64,000 bases of DNA, taken from positions 62,001 to 126,000 of the forward strand of contig CAZXAU010000001.1 in assembly GCA_964638675.1 (NCBI GenBank), written 5' to 3'. The position numbers and the translations under genes were made by a program. Below are positions 63,718 through 64,000 of the stretch, piece after piece. The first letter of the stretch is position 1, and every line of letters starts with the position of its first letter. Origin of the DNA: SIG714 sp964638675. GTDB taxonomy: Bacteria > Bacillota > Clostridia > Oscillospirales > CAG-272. Below the pieces are notes generated by a model. It did no database searches. It was not told the origin of the DNA and saw nothing but the letters and a program-made list of their open reading frames with translations.

Positions 63718-64000
63718 TTATTCTTTCATGTCCTTACGCATCAGAATTGCATTTTCTGTAGGGCTTTTATAATAATTTTTGCGGAATCCGGCCTTTCTAA
63801 AGCCTGAGGAGAGATACAAATTGATTGCCGGTATATTTGATTCACGCACTTCGAGAAAAATATGCTCTGCATTTTTTTCTTCAAGATATGAAATGCACTC
63901 CGAAAGAAGCGATCGGGCAATACCTGTACGTCTGAACTGAGGCAGACATGCAATCCTGAGAAGCTCTGCTTCGTCAAGCACATTTGAAATTACCGAATAG
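63718..64000 (-). CDS. rimI: RimI-like ribosomal-protein alanine N-acetyltransferase (cut by right edge)
   Basis: The last 93 residues or so of a GNAT acetyltransferase, open to the right edge; the GTG at 63981 is internal. VLDEAELLRIACLPQFRRTGIARSL contains the acetyl-CoA site (Q/RxxG), and EVRESNIPAINLYLSSGF is the RimI signature. The C-terminal end is complete. It is probably part of the tsaB/rimI/tsaD neighbourhood outside the window. Confidence 0.88.
   Translation of the reverse strand, partial: YSVISNVLDEAELLRIACLPQFRRTGIARSLLSECISYLEEKNAEHIFLEVRESNIPAINLYLSSGFRKAGFRKNYYKSPTENAILMRKDMKE

Overview
The window looks like a chromosomal segment of a Gram-positive, low-GC Clostridia bacterium, probably of the Oscillospirales/Ruminococcaceae type. 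The signs are a DivIVA/SepF/YggT/YggS division cluster beside ileS-lspA-rluD, clostridial codon habits, strong Shine-Dalgarno sites, TTGACA-17-TATAAT promoters, many lipoproteins with a lipobox, a TPP riboswitch in front of thiT, and CotH and WapA/RHS-type secreted proteins. The order-level placement is inference. No rRNA, tRNA, CRISPR array, transposase or phage module was seen.

Layout. 0-7.2 kb, mostly minus strand: a gene cut by the left edge, murA, small membrane proteins, a Crp/Fnr regulator followed by a SsuABC/TauABC-type ABC transporter, and a PflX-like radical SAM protein. 7.4-14.7 kb, plus strand: type II pantothenate kinase, a lipoprotein, uvrB and uvrA. 14.8-21.5 kb, minus strand: a methyltransferase, then a four-gene operon matching Bacillus ydjG-ydjH-ydjI (membrane stress; no pspA here) plus a secreted papain-like protein. 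21.6-32.5 kb, plus strand: an accessory region with a structured leader RNA and a 25-codon ORF, a large secreted WapA-like/ricin-lectin/CHAT-like protein, a lipoprotein, thiT, a small hydrophobic peptide with a partner gene, an RHS remnant, and two surface proteins ending in PxTSD plus a membrane anchor, followed by a truncated copy of the first. 32.5-38.9 kb, minus strand: metallophosphoesterase, alpha/beta hydrolase, RlmI-like methyltransferase, CotH-like lipoprotein. 39-48.2 kb, plus strand: cysS, a solute-binding-like lipoprotein, an Lhr-like helicase, a BaiN/HI0933-like flavoprotein, cmk and an S1 protein. 48.5-64 kb, minus strand: M18 aminopeptidase, tatD, metG, rluD, lspA, ileS, divIVA, yggT, sepF, yggS, an HlyD-like protein, miaA, galE, and a rimI-like gene cut by the right edge.

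The most unusual signal is non-coding. A structured repeat of about 115-150 bases (family A, four copies) lies in sense orientation against the start codons of four unrelated genes. Its hairpins change sequence between copies but stay paired, and in three copies a hairpin sits between the Shine-Dalgarno and the start codon. A second repeat of about 170 bases (family B, two copies) lies just after the stop codons of two other genes and begins with two back-to-back hairpins, one with a compensated base-pair change. A cloverleaf-like inverted repeat and a tandem repeat fill the space between the convergent S1 and M18 genes. These repeats sit mostly at junctions inside co-directional gene runs, so they may be mobile RNA-level punctuation of transcripts. 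That role is inference.
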